Shown here one piece after another: positions 44,907 to 58,199 of a stretch of DNA of 64,000 nt. Made by a program: the position numbers and the translations under genes. A model generated the notes under the pieces. The model worked only from the letters and a program-made list of their open reading frames with translations. It ran no database searches and was not told the origin of the DNA. Position 1 is the first letter of the stretch. Each line of letters opens with the position of its first letter. Source of the DNA: Pomphorhynchus laevis (taxonomy: Eukaryota > Acanthocephala > Palaeacanthocephala > Echinorhynchida > Pomphorhynchidae); NCBI GenBank assembly GCA_012934845.2, contig WNNJ02000556.1, positions 1 through 64,000 on the forward strand, read 5' to 3'.

Positions 44907-44955
44907 TTCAGAAATAATAAAAACAGGAAAATTGCACAAAATGAGATTCAAGACG

Positions 44956-44998
44956 TTTCGGCCAAGCGGCCTTTATCATAAAGGCCGCTTGGCCGAAA
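44956..44998. repeat. Perfect 20-bp palindrome with 3-base loop
   Basis: TTTCGGCCAAGCGGCCTTTA, loop TCA, then its exact complement; the outer gacg/cgtc pair after a one-base bulge. Each arm is itself partly self-complementary (GGCC...GGCC). It looks like two ends of one repeat joined back to back; each arm resembles the complement of a CTGATRA-stem-GAAACGTC hammerhead string. Confidence 0.8.
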
Positions 44999-45009
44999 GC
45001 GTCCTTTCT

Positions 45010-48000
45010 CATATGTTGGCTTTTGGACCATAAATAAAGAAAAAAGTAAATTAATAAAGTTAAACAATTCTGTAGATTTGTATATAAATATATATAAAGC
45101 TAAACAATTCTTTGGTTTTGTATATAACCATATTAAGAATCTTTATTTAGCAGCGCAGAAAACAAAGTTTTGCTCTCAAGAAGTTTCGCCTTCTTCAGAT
45201 TCAACTGTAGAAGCCGAAAATATTTCAAGTACTAAATTGCACACGGTATTTTTGGTAATTTTAAAACGTTCACATTGATATTTGCATGCTAGTTTCTTTA
45301 TAATTATTTCCCATTTATAATTCATTGCATATATAATTATGTGTATAATTCACCATATGTAATTTCGTATATTACATTATTTCATTATACAGCAGTCTTG
45401 TTATTATTCGTAGTTAGGAAAAACAGCCCTTAGTGGAGCAAACTAAAATGTATGATAAAATAGAAAAAGAAAATGCTCTAAGAAATTTGTCTAAAAAATT
45501 ATTTGTAATAAAAATCAAAGTGTAAAAACGTTGGAATAGAAATAAAGTGTAATAAATAAACAGGAACGAAATCATGTATAATTACTGTAAAACGTATATG
45601 AGAGGTGTAATAAATTTAAAATTAACTTGTGAGTAATCTCTCAAATTGATTTTTCTATATCTTTCTATTCAAAAGATGTAATAAATCCTCATGACAGCTG
45701 ATAGGTACCACATGTGATATCATTGTTTCTTAATTTAATTCGTTATTTTGAATCATGATCATGTTTGTTTTCATGATTGAAATTGTTAATGACATGTTAT
45801 TTTGAAATTTTCTTTGTTATAAGTAATTAATCTTAGAAAAAAGTAAATTTAATATTACAAAATTGATAGCATATACTTACTTTCGGAGTAAGTATTTATC
45901 ATGTCTTTGCTTTTTTTCGTGGAATAAAAATTCAAAACCTTTGAATTTTGAAAACTTTTAATAGCAAAAAATGTTGTTTAAAGTGGTCCTTTTGAAATGG
46001 CAAAAGCTTACTAATAAAGTTACTTTGTTTATTTGATTCGATAAATAATGGTATTTTTTCGATTTGACGATAAACGCAAAGTTATGGTTCTCATTAATCT
46101 TGTAGTCACTTTTAAATAACAAGAAATAATGAATTCTAATTACCTCTGTATTTATAACTTTATTCATACATTTATTAATGTATTAATTTGTTGAATTTGT
46201 ATTTAATCAACATCAGACTGTTCTATATAAAATCAATTCGATAAATTGATTTTATTCAATTTATCGAATTGAATAAATTTTTTTACAAATTTGATTTATT
46301 AATGCAATGGCGTTAAATTCTTTTACAAATAATGTGTATTTGTTAGATTTTATGGTTTAACGTTTTATTTGATTCTATACGAATCATCTTCTACAAATTG
46401 TATTTTTGCTTAAACGAAAACGAATTTCAAAGAAGTCGACTATTAAATACTGGTCAGAATTAATGTATTCTAACTGCTGCTACACAGTATTATAAAAATG
46501 TAAATTCTTAAAGAAGCAGACGAAAGTATTTAGAAACTAGGAATTTGACAATAATTTGACTTGTAATTTACAAATTTCATAATGAAATGATCATAACAAT
46601 TGAAATTGATATACAAAGTTGTATTACAGTGAATTCTAACAATCTTGAAGTTTGAACTAAAAATATCAGTTTTATTCGCTCACGCACGTTATATATAATA
46701 ATAATTATATCGAAATGGTTTCACAATATCGGTATTGTTACTCTGCGTTTCTATCGGTCAATTTTTGACTTCATTCACTACCATCACAAAAGATTAATAG
46801 CGGCAATAGAGCTTACTGTTAGTAGATAAGTCAATATCATTTCATAAAATGATTTGCTCGTTGCATTCAGGCGTCTCGTATCACACACCATCACGATGCA
46901 TATATATATATATATTAAAAGAGGTAATCAACTTATGGCTGAATATAAACAAGATATGTACTTAGCTATCCTCACTAGACGCATCATAGCATCACAAAGG
47001 TGCCATAAATTTTGTAAATGTTACAGTGGGAATTGCATTTCATTGTAAATTTATTGATGAAGTGTTGTTTAAAATGTGACAGGTATTGTATTTAAAAAGA
47101 GGCACCAAATGTATTTGGAATCACATATACAAATTCAATGTTTTTACATACAAACTCTTTTAATGCACCATAATAACCAAAATTATCAAGTGATAATATC
47201 TAATTTATAAAATAATTAAACCTGGAAGAAATTGTGTGTAGATTTATAATAATTAAAAACACATGATATATTTATACAAAAGCACTTTTAAAGTTAAAAA
47301 ATATTGCAATATATTATCAGCATCAACTCGAAATCACAATAAATGTGTTAAAAATATTGCAATATATTAATATACCCAGCATAAACTCGAAATCACAATA
47401 AATGTGCAAAAATCAAAATTTCCAACATTATAAATTAATTATTCGAATAAGCAATTAAACAATTTTTAGAATTTTTATAAATTTAATTTAACAAGTGTTT
47501 CTTGATAAACAAAACCTGATGACGGAACAAATACGGCATAAGGTTTAAGATGATTTTGAATTTACATAGAAGTATTACATGAAGTAATTTTTTAATGAAT
47601 ACGTTGGATAAAGATATTTATCCAACCATACGTTGGATAAAGATATTTATCCATTTAGTAATATAATTACTACTTTTAATTAGATACCAAACAACATCTA
47701 ATAAGTATAGACAAAAGGCAGAATTGAGGTGAATATTACTCACATGTATAATATCGTATATATAAATAAATTCTTTGGGGGTAACATACGATCGCCGTTC
47801 ATTTTGATATTCAGATCTCTCAACGCTTGAAACAGTATTTAAGAAACATTAAATTTTACATGTTAGCAGCAATTAAATTAATTGCCGAAATTAATTAAAT
47901 AAATTGAATTAATTGAATTAATTTTAAATTGAGATTAAATTAATTCCAAGTAAAATTGAGTGTTACATTTTAAAGCGTTACACAAGCATTATTTATTAAT

Positions 48001-51000
48001 AGTTATTCCAATTGTCTAGCATGCACCTTATATTTAGACGATACTTTTTGCGATTAGATCAATAAAATGACAGTCTGAGTAACGACGTCACGTTTATGTG
48101 TTAAAGGCATGGCCTTGGTAAAAAGTAGAATATTATCAAACAAAATTATAATACCCAACTCGTAAGAAATCAAAATAACTAATTTCTTATCAATTATGTG
48201 GTAAGGTAGTAATATAATTACTACTTTTAATTTTATAGTGTAGTTAGTCAATAACTCACCACACTATCTACTAAATATTTACTTTATCCACTCCACGTTT
48301 CTTTATCAGTTCTCTAGCGATTATAGTACATCTTTTATTTATTAGTCTTCTGGTGGTTAGTTCCATTTTCCATCACGAGAAGTGTAACTTATTAATTGTT
48401 CATCAGTGATTGCGGTATTTTTGATATGTGCCATATGAATAACATAAGAAAAGTGATTTGTAAACTCGGCGCAATTGATATCAAGATTTGGAACTATCAC
48501 GAGTTGAATTAAGAACGTTCAATCATTCCTATCGGTATCTTTCATGTGCGCTACTTGATCGCCATAGACTCATATTAATAATATAATGAAAGTGCAATAA
48601 AACGGCTAGATAAAAGTTTCTTTTTAGAAATATGTGTAAACAATGTGTATAATTATCACATTTTTCGATCGGAAAATGTAAACGATAAAGCGGTCTTTAA
48701 AAAAGAAAAGCAGATAGCATAAACATTCACATTTTAATGAGTATAAATGTTCATCTGTGTATACAAACTTTATGATCTCATTACTTGCTTAGATAATATT
48801 ATTGTGTAAATTAAATATTGATTATCATCACAGAAAAGGTTACTGCTTATTTAAAAATTATAGGAATTTCTAATGGTATTGTTAATGTATTTTTGCTTGG
48901 ATTAATGTTTGATAATAATACAAGCAAAAATACAATTAAGCTTTTATAACTTTGATAAGCTATTAAAGTATAGCGATTTTGTTGTTCAATGAATGCAATT
49001 ACAATCGTCGAGTAGTTAAAATGAATTTGAAAATATAAAATGCGCTATCAACTTACATTTGAATGCCAATTGTGATATTCAGAAATCACTAGTTCCACAC
49101 AACAGTTGTCAAAATTCTTATCAGCATAACCACCTCCGGCGATACAACGCAATAATAATAAGACATACGGATCACAGTACTTCTTGTTGATCGAAGAATG
49201 CTGACCTGAGAAAGATATAATTTCCAAAGAATAAACTCTACAGTGTATATGAGACGCTAAGGTCTTTCTGTAAACGATTTTTACAATCGTATTTGATTAT
49301 AGAATTTATTCACATTTACGCTTCTGATTTGCTTACAATAAAAGTGCATTATCCGACATCCATGGCATTTCTAAATTACACAGAATTCCTGTTATTATTT
49401 GATAGCACAAAAGCTTATCATTCATCTATTGAATAAACGGTCTCGAATTTGGTTATCCCCTGTTCATTTGAATTGTAAAACTTAATGCCAAAAATACATT
49501 TCATATGGTAAAACCGTATTTATGCAATTTATATATCATCACGTTATCAAAGTAATCTCGTTAAATTTTTAAATTTTATTTTAAATCGAACAAGACAAGA
49601 TTTGTTAAAAATGTCATGTGTGCGTTAATGCCATGTTATAACCTTAAATAAGAATTCATTTGAAATTTTAACTAAACAAAAAAATATCCTTTGTCGTAAA
49701 TTATTTGAAATTTTGATAAATTTAAAAATTGGTGTCTTGGTAATCTTCTGCCAGCTTTCTAAAATCAAAAAAACTCACTTTTTGGAATAAAAGTAGATTG
49801 TTCTTTCATTTCATTAATAATAAAATCACATTCAAATAATAAAAATCGGACAAATATGCTAGGTCGAATTAAAAAAATACGTTTCAGTTATATTTCTGCA
49901 AACAGTTTATACCATTTGGTTTCCTTGGTAGGTTAGATTATAGTTACCATTAGCTTTATTCACATAATGTACAGAGAAGGTGAATTATACCTTCTAAATT
50001 AAACATTGTCGACTAATTATCATGCTTTACTGATATCATACTAATTATCATGCAACAAATCAAATTCCTTTATTTTCAAAATTATTTGACGATGAAGACG
50101 ATATGCTTGAACACAAATGACATAAGTATATAAAAAATGATATTTAATATTTGCTTTAAACAAGGTAAACATCGAATAGCAAAACGATGATATGAATTGG
50201 TTCAATATTAACTTAACCGAGTTCAATGTTAATATTTTCTGAGTAAACACTTGCAAACTATTTATCGTGGAAGCAACGAACAAGGAAAATAACTTTATTT
50301 TTCAATCCATCTGTTTAATTGTGAAATTTTTCAATCAAAATTTTACATAATGAATTGAAAAAAATAATTTTTAAGTATAAAGCACGTTTATTATTTTAAT
50401 GTATACAGGCTTCTTTGTGTGAATTATCAAAACAATTTCAGATTGATCTATATATGCAACAAAAGTTGCATATTCAATTTAATTATATATTTTATTTAAA
50501 ATAATGTTTGCTTAAGCCAGCCAAATCTGAGCCAACCATAAGTCAGCCAAATATAAAAAATTAATAAATTTATTTCCTATTTCGTTATTAAGAAATCTAA
50601 TTCCTTATTAAGAAAATGAGATAGTTTAGAAGGTGATGATTTTATAAAATACATTGTAATGAGTTTCTTAGGATATCTCAAATTTAAAATTACGAATGCT
50701 TATATGTCAAATACACATAATTTAATAGTGGAATTTTTATGGTTTACTTTTTATTGGGTTTCAAACGATAACATTTTTAAAAATAATAAATACCTTTAAA
50801 TCGAAGAGAATAAATTAAAATCATATATGTATATTTCAATATACATTCTAACAAGTAATTTAATGGTGCACTATTCGTTTTAACAAAGGAACTTGACTGC
50901 GATGCTACATAGTATTGATGAATAGTCAATATTCCAGTGTTGTTATCTTTGATTTAAACAATATGATCGAAACTGAATGTTTTAAGTGAATCTTTTACTT

Positions 51001-51060
51001 CAAATAAATTAAATAATAAATAGTAAACCCAAAATCTTCTTCTATTTTGATTACATAGTT
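45010..51060. other. Six kilobases of AT-rich DNA without a gene
   Basis: No domain, tRNA or mobile-element coding recognised. Small items: a 58-bp imperfect duplication at about 47,300-47,410 (tcgaaatcacaataaatgtg twice); a direct repeat of acgttggataaagatattta at 47,602 and 47,630; and agtaatataattactacttt at about 47,658 and 48,208. Short frames here (up to 80 residues) look random. Confidence 0.5.
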
Positions 51061-51104
51061 TTATTGGAACAAAACAGAAAATATTTTTTTGTTTGAAAAA
51101 ATTC

Positions 51105-51136
51105 AATATTTCGATAGCTCCTGCTATCATCATCAG
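51105..51136 (-). ncRNA. Hammerhead-like core of a canonical PLE
   Basis: Minus strand: CTGATGA (51,136-51,130), T, GATAGC, AGGA, GCTATC, GAAATATT. Stem II is a perfect 6-bp helix with a tetraloop. It lies about 280 bp beyond the end of the PLE endonuclease frame, that is, in the 3' terminal region, where minimal hammerheads are known in PLEs. The partner strand for stems I and III is not visible, and one extra T follows CTGATGA compared with the standard core. Confidence 0.6.
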
Positions 51137-51162
51137 GATTACAAAAAAATGTTCAAAACATT

Positions 51163-51400
51163 TTGTTTTTTATCATTTATGCAAAAGTACAAACATTGAT
51201 GTGCCCCGCATTTCTACTTAAAAAGAAAAAGAAAATACAGAAAAAGCATGAAATACACCAAAAATTAAACAGCACACATTTTAAAACAAACAAACAAAAA
51301 AAAAACAAAAAAAAGCAAAATCATAAACAAAATAAAAGCAAAATCATAAAACAAGTGATAAAAGCATACGAATTGAATAAACAAATAATGTAATAAAAGA
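51163..51400. repeat. A-rich tract
   Basis: Runs of aaaaagaaaaagaaaa, aaacaaacaaacaaaaaaaa and similar. Low complexity; lies in the 3' region of the minus-strand PLE fragment. Confidence 0.7.
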
Positions 51401-51415
51401 GTAATTACTTGTAAT

Positions 51416-51875
51416 TTAATCTAAACCAAAAATCTTAGAACAATGAGAAAACAAGCACATTAAAAAATTAAAATATTGTAATATTAGAATAATTGAATTT
51501 AATTTAAGGTTGTAATCGGATTTATTACTAAGCATTAAATCAGGTTCCTTTTTAATAAAATACGCGTCTTGAATAATGCGAGATAACAAGTTACTTTCAA
51601 ATGATAAAATAGATGCATATTCAAAATCAATGGAATGACTCAAACTTACAAAATGCTGAGCAACAGAACTAGAAGTGGATTCTATATGTACATTATAATT
51701 ATGTTGTTTAATACGCTTAACCAAACCTTGACCGCTTTGACCAACATATACATGTTCACATTCTTTACAAGGTATTTTATAAACAATGGCATCTTTGTTA
51801 CAATCATGCTTACGTTTAAATAAGTTGTAAAGCTTAGGAAATTTTCTGTTAAAAATGTGCACTTTGCTAATACTA
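51416..51875 (-). mobile_element. Canonical PLE fragment: C-terminal GIY-YIG endonuclease
   Basis: A 148-residue frame: FPKLYNLFKRKHDCNKDAIV, then YKIPCKECEHVYVGQSG, LVKRIKQHNYNV, SSVAQHFVSLSHSIDFEYAS, SRIIQDAYFIKKEPDLML. VYKIPCKECEHVYVGQSG is the GIY-YIG core with its CxxC. The R..QH and H-x2-SLSH blocks and the IQ.AYFI..EP Glu block are typical of the endonuclease of Penelope-type elements with the usual RT-endonuclease order. It differs clearly from the Naiad endonuclease in this window. The RT is absent, so the copy is 5' truncated. Confidence 0.8.
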
Positions 51876-51884
51876 TTATTTTTT

Positions 51885-52080
51885 ATGTTAAAGAATTATT
51901 GGAGCTGGATAAAAGAAAAGATGAATTTTTTTTATTGATATTTCGCTGATCTCTGTTAGCATCTTGAAAAAATTTTCTGAAGATGCTAACAGAAGTTATC
52001 GTAATATCAATAAAAATTTCATCTTTTCTTTTATCCAACTCCAATAATTCTTTATCAACAATGAATCATTATCAACTATT
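51885..52080. repeat. Inverted pair of second-family PLE termini
   Basis: Left arm: attattggagctggataaaa, gatatttcgctgatctctgt, tagcatctt. Right arm, in complement: ctgaagatgctaacagaagt, tatcgtaatatcaataaaaa, ttatccaactccaataattc. The two arms pair over about 80 bp with their hammerhead-like ends facing inwards (spacer near 51,967-51,975). Confidence 0.8.
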
Positions 52081-52920
52081 TAATTTTAATATTTTTTTCT
52101 TAATAAACTTTGAAAAAAGACTGAATTCCATTTGTTACTAACAAAAAGTATTCCTATATGATATAGTGTTTTTTCATGACTAAAAATTTTATTTTTATGC
52201 GCTAAAGCTTTACACTTGGCCTTCTTAATAGCCCAAAACGAAAAACCACTTTTTAGTAAACTATATAAATAATTTAAATAAAAAATCTAAATAAATTAAC
52301 TTTTATCTTCAAAAAATTATTGGGAAAGAATTATAATTACAATTATTGCTAAAAAATATATGTTTACATCCTTCATAGTTCAACTGTTAAACGACCAATG
52401 TCGAAAAACGTTTAGACTCATGTCTATGTCAGAAATCAATTTTATACAACGAAGTACGATGTTACTTGAAGTTTTTTATAGACACTATTAAAGTTAGATT
52501 TAAATAACTATATGCATTGGACAAATTTCATTATTATATTCATTAGGTTTCTTTAAAAGTTACCATCGTCACCAATAATTATTCTAATGGCTACAGTCAA
52601 TAGCTATATTATTTCAGGATATAAATAAATTTTACGAGTAAACGTTCAGCTGGTTCATTGTTAGTAGTATTGTCCTTGCATACTGCTTGTTGTGGGGCAT
52701 TATTGAATAAGGGGTAGCAGTCAAAGTATCGGGTTAATGAAAGGGTTAATGGCAAACTAAATCATAAATTCATAAAAGCTGGTTTTAATTGTACCATTCT
52801 CCAAATATTATACATAATAGTTCAAAATATTTTTTTACTAATTTATTTCTTATACTACTTGGCAATTATTGTAAAAATAGTATTTAATTATCATTTATAC
52901 GCTTTCATGTGTATGGGCAC
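52081..52920. other. AT-rich stretch
   Basis: The first 180 bp may be decayed PLE sequence (gcgctaaagctttacacttg), but no protein motif can be read. Nothing else recognised. Confidence 0.4.
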
Positions 52921-52924
52921 ACAT

Positions 52925-54690
52925 GATAAAATCAGCTAACTAAGTCGACGCATTTAAATTAAAAATAAATTACAATAAAATTTAAATAAAAATAAATTAG
53001 AAATAATTATTATATAAGATTAAACATAATTTATATTTAGAAAGTTAACATTTAAAATTAAAATTTAAAATAAAAATTAATTTTATGAATTGACTAATAA
53101 ATAATATATGGTGCATCCGAACAAAGACTATAGGTCATCATGAAAAACCGATGTTATCAGGTTTCGGCCTCTATATCTCGACACAAAATAATAGTGAGGT
53201 CAAATACATGCTAAGGACGCATTTCCTAAGATGAAATTTGGTTATATTGTTTTTTCTAGTACAATGTATATTATTTATTAGTTATCTATAAACATTTTTC
53301 GTTTATCAGTTTAAACTTATTTTTAATAATATTTCATTGATTTATATATTTTACAATTTTCTGTTTGATTTTATTTTAAGAATAACCTAGTAATAATTTT
53401 GAAAAAAAAACAATATTATTATATATTATGACAACGCTTAAAATTTCATTCTTTAATGTATTACAAATATTTAATATTATATCATATGCATAAATGTTGA
53501 TCCACAAATATGTTTCTTGTAAATTTAAATATGTCATATCTACGATATAAGTCAATAGTAGTTTTAATTGATCATATTTAGATATTTACATTCTCTATTA
53601 TCCATATTGGTTTTATTAAGAATAGGACAACCTGGATAAATTTGTTCGCTTATTGAATAAAAATTATTAGAGTTAAATACACATATATTATTAATAAATC
53701 GAAACATATATTTTAACGGATAAATTTGGGATGTAATAGAAGCCCAATTATGGCTGACTTAATTTTAAGCTTTATAGAATATGAATTTGTTCATAACTAT
53801 GTAAAAAATGAATCTAAATTGTATAAAAATATAAAATATGTTTCGATACCTTGATATTATATGTGTATTAAACTCTAATAATTTTTTATTTAATAAGCGA
53901 ACACATTTATCCAGGTAGCCTTATTCTTAACAAAACCAATATTAATGATAAAGAAGGTGTATATCTAGATATGAACATTGAATTAACATTAACTAAAACT
54001 ACTATTAATTTATATCGTAAAGATGACATTTAAATTTACAAGAAACATATTTTTGCATGAGCATTCATGCATACCATATAATATAAAATATAATACATTA
54101 AATAATGAAATTTTAAGAATTGCAACAATTTGTAATGATATTGGCTTTCTTCAAAATCATTTAAATAATTTAATAGATACATATTTTAAATTAGGTCACT
54201 ATAAAAATAACATCAAGCAGAAAATAGTAAAATATATAAATCAACACAATAATATAAAGAATAAATTTAAACTCTAAGTGGCAAATTTTTATGGATGGAT
54301 AATAAATAATCTCCTTTGTATTAGAATAAGATACTAAATAATCAAATTTAATCAGAAGAAATACATCATTAGCATGTATTTGGCCCAGCTGATATGTTTT
54401 GTAGAGGAATTAGGTGCCGAAACCTGATACCATAGCAGTTCCTCCCGATGATCTCTAATCTTATTTTGATACAATGTTTGTTATTTATTAGTCGATTCAT
54501 AAAAATGACTTTTATTTTAAATTTCTATTTTTAATGTTACCTTGATGTATTTTATATAAAATCTTTTGACAATGATTTATTATTTATAATTATCTATTAT
54601 TTAATTATTAAATTTTTATTTATCATTTTTATTATATTTTTTAATTTATGATTGTATTAAGTACGTAGACAAGTTAGCTGATATGATTTA
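52925..54690. mobile_element. Two Naiad 3' halves joined head to head (inverted)
   Basis: From 52,925 to about 53,715 the Naiad 3' half runs on the minus strand: end signature in complement near 52,935, core near 53,150-53,240, RT tail, and the YIDD-proximal region near 53,690. From about 53,716 it starts again on the plus strand with a diverged GVPM/SPI block, a decayed YIDD block near 53,850, an open 3' end (54,023-54,277, IFLHEHSCIPYNIKYNTLNN), core near 54,380-54,450 and end signature near 54,663. The result is an inverted duplication with both termini pointing outwards. The plus half is better preserved than the minus half. Confidence 0.8.
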
Positions 54691-55790
54691 TATAGTTTAG
54701 GTTTATTTTTAAAACAGTTATGAACAAATTCATATTTTTTGAAGCTTAAAAATATGTTAGCTTTTATTGGGATATGTTACCTACCATTAAATAACCTTTT
54801 ATTCGCCTAAATATAGATGCCACTACTTTCAAATAATTTTGATTTATCAAAATATTTAACGATTCTAATAATTCAATTTTATCCATATATTTATATTTGA
54901 TGGTTGAAGTTGAAATTCCTGGTGATGCTAGTAGCAGTATATAACAAAATATAAGTTGTTCTCCAATTATTTTAATTTTTTTAATTAATTCAGCTTTCGA
55001 TAAAGAATTAAACAGTGACTGAAAATTATGAATCTTACTTTACTGTAGCTAACCAACACCTTAGATTTACGTGAATAAGGAATATTTCAGAAAACATTTC
55101 TGAGTGATTTATTTAGATCATCGTATTGCACGGATATAACCTTTAATGAGCTTTTTTAGTTGTACACTAAAATTTAATATCTTGTATATTTGTCGTGCTA
55201 ATTAAAAATTAATAAACATTTGCGAATGTTCAATTTTTTGGAATTTCAAACTAATTAATTACACTGGTTAACTCTTATTTGGTTTCATCTCCATAATACC
55301 GTTTTACTACAAATGATAAACATCTATTTCAAGTTTTAGTATATGCAGTTTCATAAATATTTACTATGAATATTTATTATATATATTTACAATTTTTAAA
55401 TATCAAGGAACAATTAGATATAGTAAATATTTCCTAATATTTATAAATATTTACTTTCTAAATATTCACCAAATATTTTTAAAAAGAACATTAACATGTA
55501 AGATTTAAGAATATTCTCAATTTGTTATAAAATATTCGCAAGATCATGCTTTACATATTGGTTTTATTTGTAATATTTGTTCCCTAAATAGATTTGTAAT
55601 TTTTGATATTGAGGATTGTATTTCTAATTTTATTTTACAACTTAAATGCCAGATAGTTGGGAAAAATAGAATAATAAAATATATCATGAAAATAAATAAT
55701 ATCTGTACATTAAACAAAATGTGTTATACTAATTGCTTGAGCTTTTTTTAAATAAATGCGGAAATAAATGTTTTAGTATTTATTTTTAGA
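54691..55790. other. AT-rich stretch, nothing firm
   Basis: Near 54,850-54,910 a string complementary to Naiad RT sequence (attcaattttatccatatat, tatttgatggtt) indicates a small decayed Naiad piece on the minus strand. Otherwise nothing recognised. Confidence 0.45.
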
Positions 55791-56030
55791 AAATAAATCA
55801 AAAGAATTTATTTCGCCCTCTTGCTATGCTGGATTGAGCAATATGGAACGAATCAGTTCCTCCAGATACCATCTAATCTTAAATTTGATATATTGTAGAT
55901 TAATCAATTCATAGAAATTGAGTTTTGAAAATTTTTACCTTCATTAGAATCGAAGTTATATAATATGTTAAGATTAAAATATTTATTTTTAAATTTACGT
56001 TTACTACAAAATACATAGGCTATTAATTTA
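55790..56030 (+). repeat. Strongly decayed Naiad terminus
   Basis: ttcgccctcttgctatgctg, gattgagcaatatggaacga and tcagttcctccagatacc keep the outline of the core; the distal part ends near ataggctattaatttatcta. Confidence 0.5.
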
Positions 56031-57600
56031 TCTAATTTCTGAAAAGTTAAGCATTTGATGTTTTGAACTTATTGTTTCTTATTAATATTTTGAAGAAAAG
56101 AAAAACATTATATTTTGATAATTAAAAAAAATTTCAGTTGAAAATAATTATTTTCTACATAATATAAAAAGGTAATTTCACTTAAATAGAAAGACATTTA
56201 ATGAAAAACTATGTCAGATTGGTAGTTCACATATATTTAAATTTGAATTGGGTTATTATTTACTAAATATTTTTGAAATATTCTCTATGTTTTATAACAT
56301 AATATAAATATTTGTTTTTAATACAGTGTTTCTATTGATGTTTTGTTATATAGATCTTTGTTATTTTGATATTTGTGCCATACATTTGTTTCTCTTTGTG
56401 TGCTTGAATTGTTTGGTTCGTTCATTTTATTTTTATTGATTATTTACTCTCTAAAGTATATTTTTAATTCGTTTACAACAAATCAACTGATACAAACACT
56501 TAAAGTGAATATATCAAGTGTTTCCTTTTTACTACTTGATAATAACCGAATTTATCAAAATATCGATTTCGTAATTTGTCGGTGGTACCAAATAACTCAT
56601 TGGATCCTAGAATTTTATCAAAAATACGTTTTGTCTACATTAACTAATAGATATTCAAAAGAGATAAGCACGTTGTTCAAAATCTTATAAATATTTTTCT
56701 ACGTGTTTACGAGTAGTATCTTTAAACTATTTAGATACGCATCAATTAGATGATGAAAATGAGACGCTATTTTGTACGAAAATAAAGTTTATGATACAAT
56801 GTATATATTAGAAATATCGGTGGGCCATGCTACAACACTAAGTGTATTTAGCATTTTGATATAATACTAAGGATAATTTGAAATTCGATATAATATTAAA
56901 TCGAAAAAGAAAAAGGCAAGCAGCTATAAATTGTACATATTCAATTATATCTTTAATACTCTTAGATCAAGTGTGCTTATCACCACTACATATTCGAAAA
57001 ATATCTAATGAATAAGACAAAATATCAATTTAATTGACATCAAATATAAGATATTGTATAGTTCAATTTGAATTAATTGAACTTTGATGACTATTTTTAT
57101 TCTACAAGCTACTTTATAGATTATATTTTTATTCTGAACGCTACTACTGATTAAAGTAGTCATCATTTCATTCGATGTGATACATTCGATACAAATAAAT
57201 GTTTGTAGTCGCACAAATTTAGTTACTGCTGCATAATTTCAGGTGTAATAATTTCTATTTACAATTATTTTTAAATTTAATTGAACTTTCCATTAAATGT
57301 AAAAAAGCATTTAATTTTTAAGCGGAAATCTGTAGATTAATAGATGCACTAAAGATTAACAAAAGAAAAATTTCAAATGGTAGAATTTACAAATGAAAGG
57401 GAAAATGAACGATTGATATTTAATTATCACATGTACACAATACAAATCAGGGTATGTGTTTTAACACTTCATTGATGCGCTAGTACGTAATACTTGCTGA
57501 TGAATAATATTAACTCGTCATACAAATGAGTTATACATACAAATCATATTAATAGATACCACATTTTAAAGTTCTCCTTTTAAATCGTCGATGTTACCGG
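56031..57600. other. AT-rich stretch, nothing recognised
   Basis: A 105-residue frame at 56,373-56,690 is Leu/Ile/Phe-rich with no recognisable motif and could be chance. No repeats of note. Confidence 0.4.
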
Positions 57601-57604
57601 GAAT

Positions 57605-58010
57605 TTCGCCTCTTAAGTGGCAAATTTTTATAGATGGATAATAAATAATATACTTTGTATTAGAATAAGATACTAGATAGTTATTTCAGAGGAAATACAT
57701 CATTAGCATGTATTTGGCCCCGCTGTTATGTTGGGTAGAGGAGTTAGGGGCCGAAACTTGATAGCATAGCAGTTCCTCCTGATCACCTCTTATTCTTATT
57801 CTGATACAACGTCTGTTATTTATTAGTCAATTCATAAAAATGACGTTTATTTTAAATTTCATTTTTTAACTTGATTTAAATTATAGAAAATCTAAAAACA
57901 ATTATTAATTTTATTATTTAATTATTTTTTTTTGATTTAGCATTATTATGTTTTGTTTATTTTATAATTATATTAAATACGTTGACTCAGTTAGCTGATT
58001 TAATTAATTA
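57605..58010 (+). repeat. Solo Naiad terminal repeat, near-identical to copy C
   Basis: Runs from the last bases of the RT frame (aagtggcaaatttttataga) through the core (57,715-57,790) to acgttgactcagttagctga. It differs from 39,575-39,960 at few positions. This copy has GGGGCC before GAAAC, fully complementary to GGCCCC. It contains only the extreme 3' end of the element, a very short 5'-truncated insertion. Confidence 0.9.
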
Positions 58011-58199
58011 TATCTTATTTATCACCCGTTTAATTTAAACATGTTATTTTTAAAGATAACATTAATTTAAATTAAATTTAAATTAATTTTAAATTAATCA
58101 GTATTTCGCTATTCGTTTGGACATCTGATTGAATATCCATAGTATAACATTGTTACAATAAATTCACAAATATTTGTTACGAAAAAAAATTACGGAAAA

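Noticed and set aside
51163-51393. Lys/Asn-rich open frame
   Set aside because: Translation of an A-rich tract in the 3' region of a PLE fragment; not a gene.
56373-56690. 105-residue open frame
   Set aside because: Hydrophobic low-complexity translation with no motif, in AT-rich DNA where such frames arise by chance.
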